A stretch of DNA of 34,186 nt, taken from Bacteroidales bacterium (GTDB taxonomy: Bacteria; Bacteroidota; Bacteroidia; Bacteroidales; JAEINX01). The DNA lies in NCBI GenBank assembly GCA_016342645.1, contig JAEINX010000038.1:1-34186 (forward strand), read 5' to 3'. The notes under the pieces are model-generated. The model was not told the DNA's origin. It was given only the letters and a program-made list of their open reading frames with translations, and made no database searches. This document shows positions 34,112 to 34,186 of the stretch, in pieces (position 1 is the stretch's first letter; each line of letters opens with the position of its first letter). A program made the position numbers and the translations under genes.

Positions 34112-34186
34112 ATCGAGTAGGCGGCTGACGATCATTTGACCGCCAGTGCACCTCTCACACCACTAAGCGTACGGGTCTCGTACTTA
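34112..34186 (-). mobile_element. 3' end of an antisense group II intron (partial)
   Basis: Read on the minus strand, the last 75 bases contain GTGGTGTGAGAGG preceded by TACG-AGACC-CGTA. This matches the domain V layout of bacterial group II introns as I remember it. ACTAAG/CTTAGT would form the lower stem, but its 5' side is cut by the window edge. Next come a domain VI-like hairpin closed by GGCGG/CCGCC (34120-34124 and 34140-34144 on plus) and the end CCTACTCGAT. The A seven bases from that end would be the branch point, and introns end in AY. The rest, with any reverse transcriptase, lies beyond the window. Confidence 0.65.

Larger units (their letters stand above)
30019..34186 (+). mobile_element. 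Integron-like gene-cassette array (four cassettes, right end open)
   Basis: The cassettes are 30020-31145, 31146-31812, 31813-32630 and 32631 to beyond the window. All five genes point the same way, one gene per cassette except two in the fourth. Each cassette starts with a core and has the reverse complement of that same core right after its last gene: GTTGTGTGGC/GCCACACAAC, GTTATGGGC/GCCCATAAC (twice) and GTTAGGTGC/GCACCTAA. This pairing with its own start, not with the next core, is what insertion of circular cassettes at G^TT produces. Three complete attC-like sites separate the cassettes. Confidence 0.82.

Overview
The window reads as a chromosomal segment of a low-GC member of the Bacteroidota (Bacteroidales-like). 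The evidence is A+T-rich DNA, TAnnTTTG-type promoter elements with few Shine-Dalgarno sites, many lipoproteins and outer-membrane barrels, a LysM plus periplasmic-binding-fold protein beside guaA, LVIVD and MORN repeat proteins, and an S16 protein with a long charged tail. The species cannot be named from the sequence.

Layout. (1) 1-4203: tRNA-Ser(UGA) with promoter and terminator, a beta-helix-like surface lipoprotein and a porin on the minus strand, and an AraC/GyrI-type regulator. (2) 4609-11973: an Lrp/AsnC regulator divergent from a six-gene plus-strand operon encoding a cupin, an unrecognised 413-residue protein, a fold-type I aminotransferase, a catalytically degenerate SDR, a homoserine dehydrogenase and a tungsten-type aldehyde:ferredoxin oxidoreductase. 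This looks like a catabolic or fermentative amino-acid pathway that I cannot name. (3) 11993-13802: a type II restriction-modification pair bracketed by an exact 17-bp direct repeat. (4) 13833-21127, minus strand: TM2 and DUF2752 proteins, a MORN-variant lipoprotein, the LysM/PBP protein, guaA, rimM and rpsP. (5) 21392-27347: a K+ channel-RCK-receiver fusion, a barrel protein, an LVIVD lipoprotein, a MORN protein and a propeller-transglutaminase. (6) 27521-27987: a 21-bp minisatellite and dispersed-repeat debris.

(7) 27988-34186 is the most interesting part. A tyrosine recombinase with a long N-terminal extension (28440-29879) is followed by what I read as an integron-like gene-cassette array. 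Four cassettes, all transcribed away from the recombinase, are each bounded by a 9-10 bp core at the 5' end and the exact (or, for the fourth, interrupted) reverse complement of that same core after the last gene. Three complete attC-like sites of 134-135 bp, each with an 18-22 nt imperfect stem, separate the cassettes. The recombinase lacks the insertion that marks classical integron integrases, points toward the array, and the cores mostly miss the GTTRRRY consensus. The system therefore looks like a non-canonical integron. Cargo: a UbiA-like membrane protein, a SHOCT-domain protein, a lipoprotein, and a two-gene cassette encoding a Vsr/DUF559-like nuclease and a GIY-YIG nuclease, possibly a defence module. 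The core ending the fourth cassette is interrupted by what looks like the 3' end of an antisense group II intron, which runs off the window.
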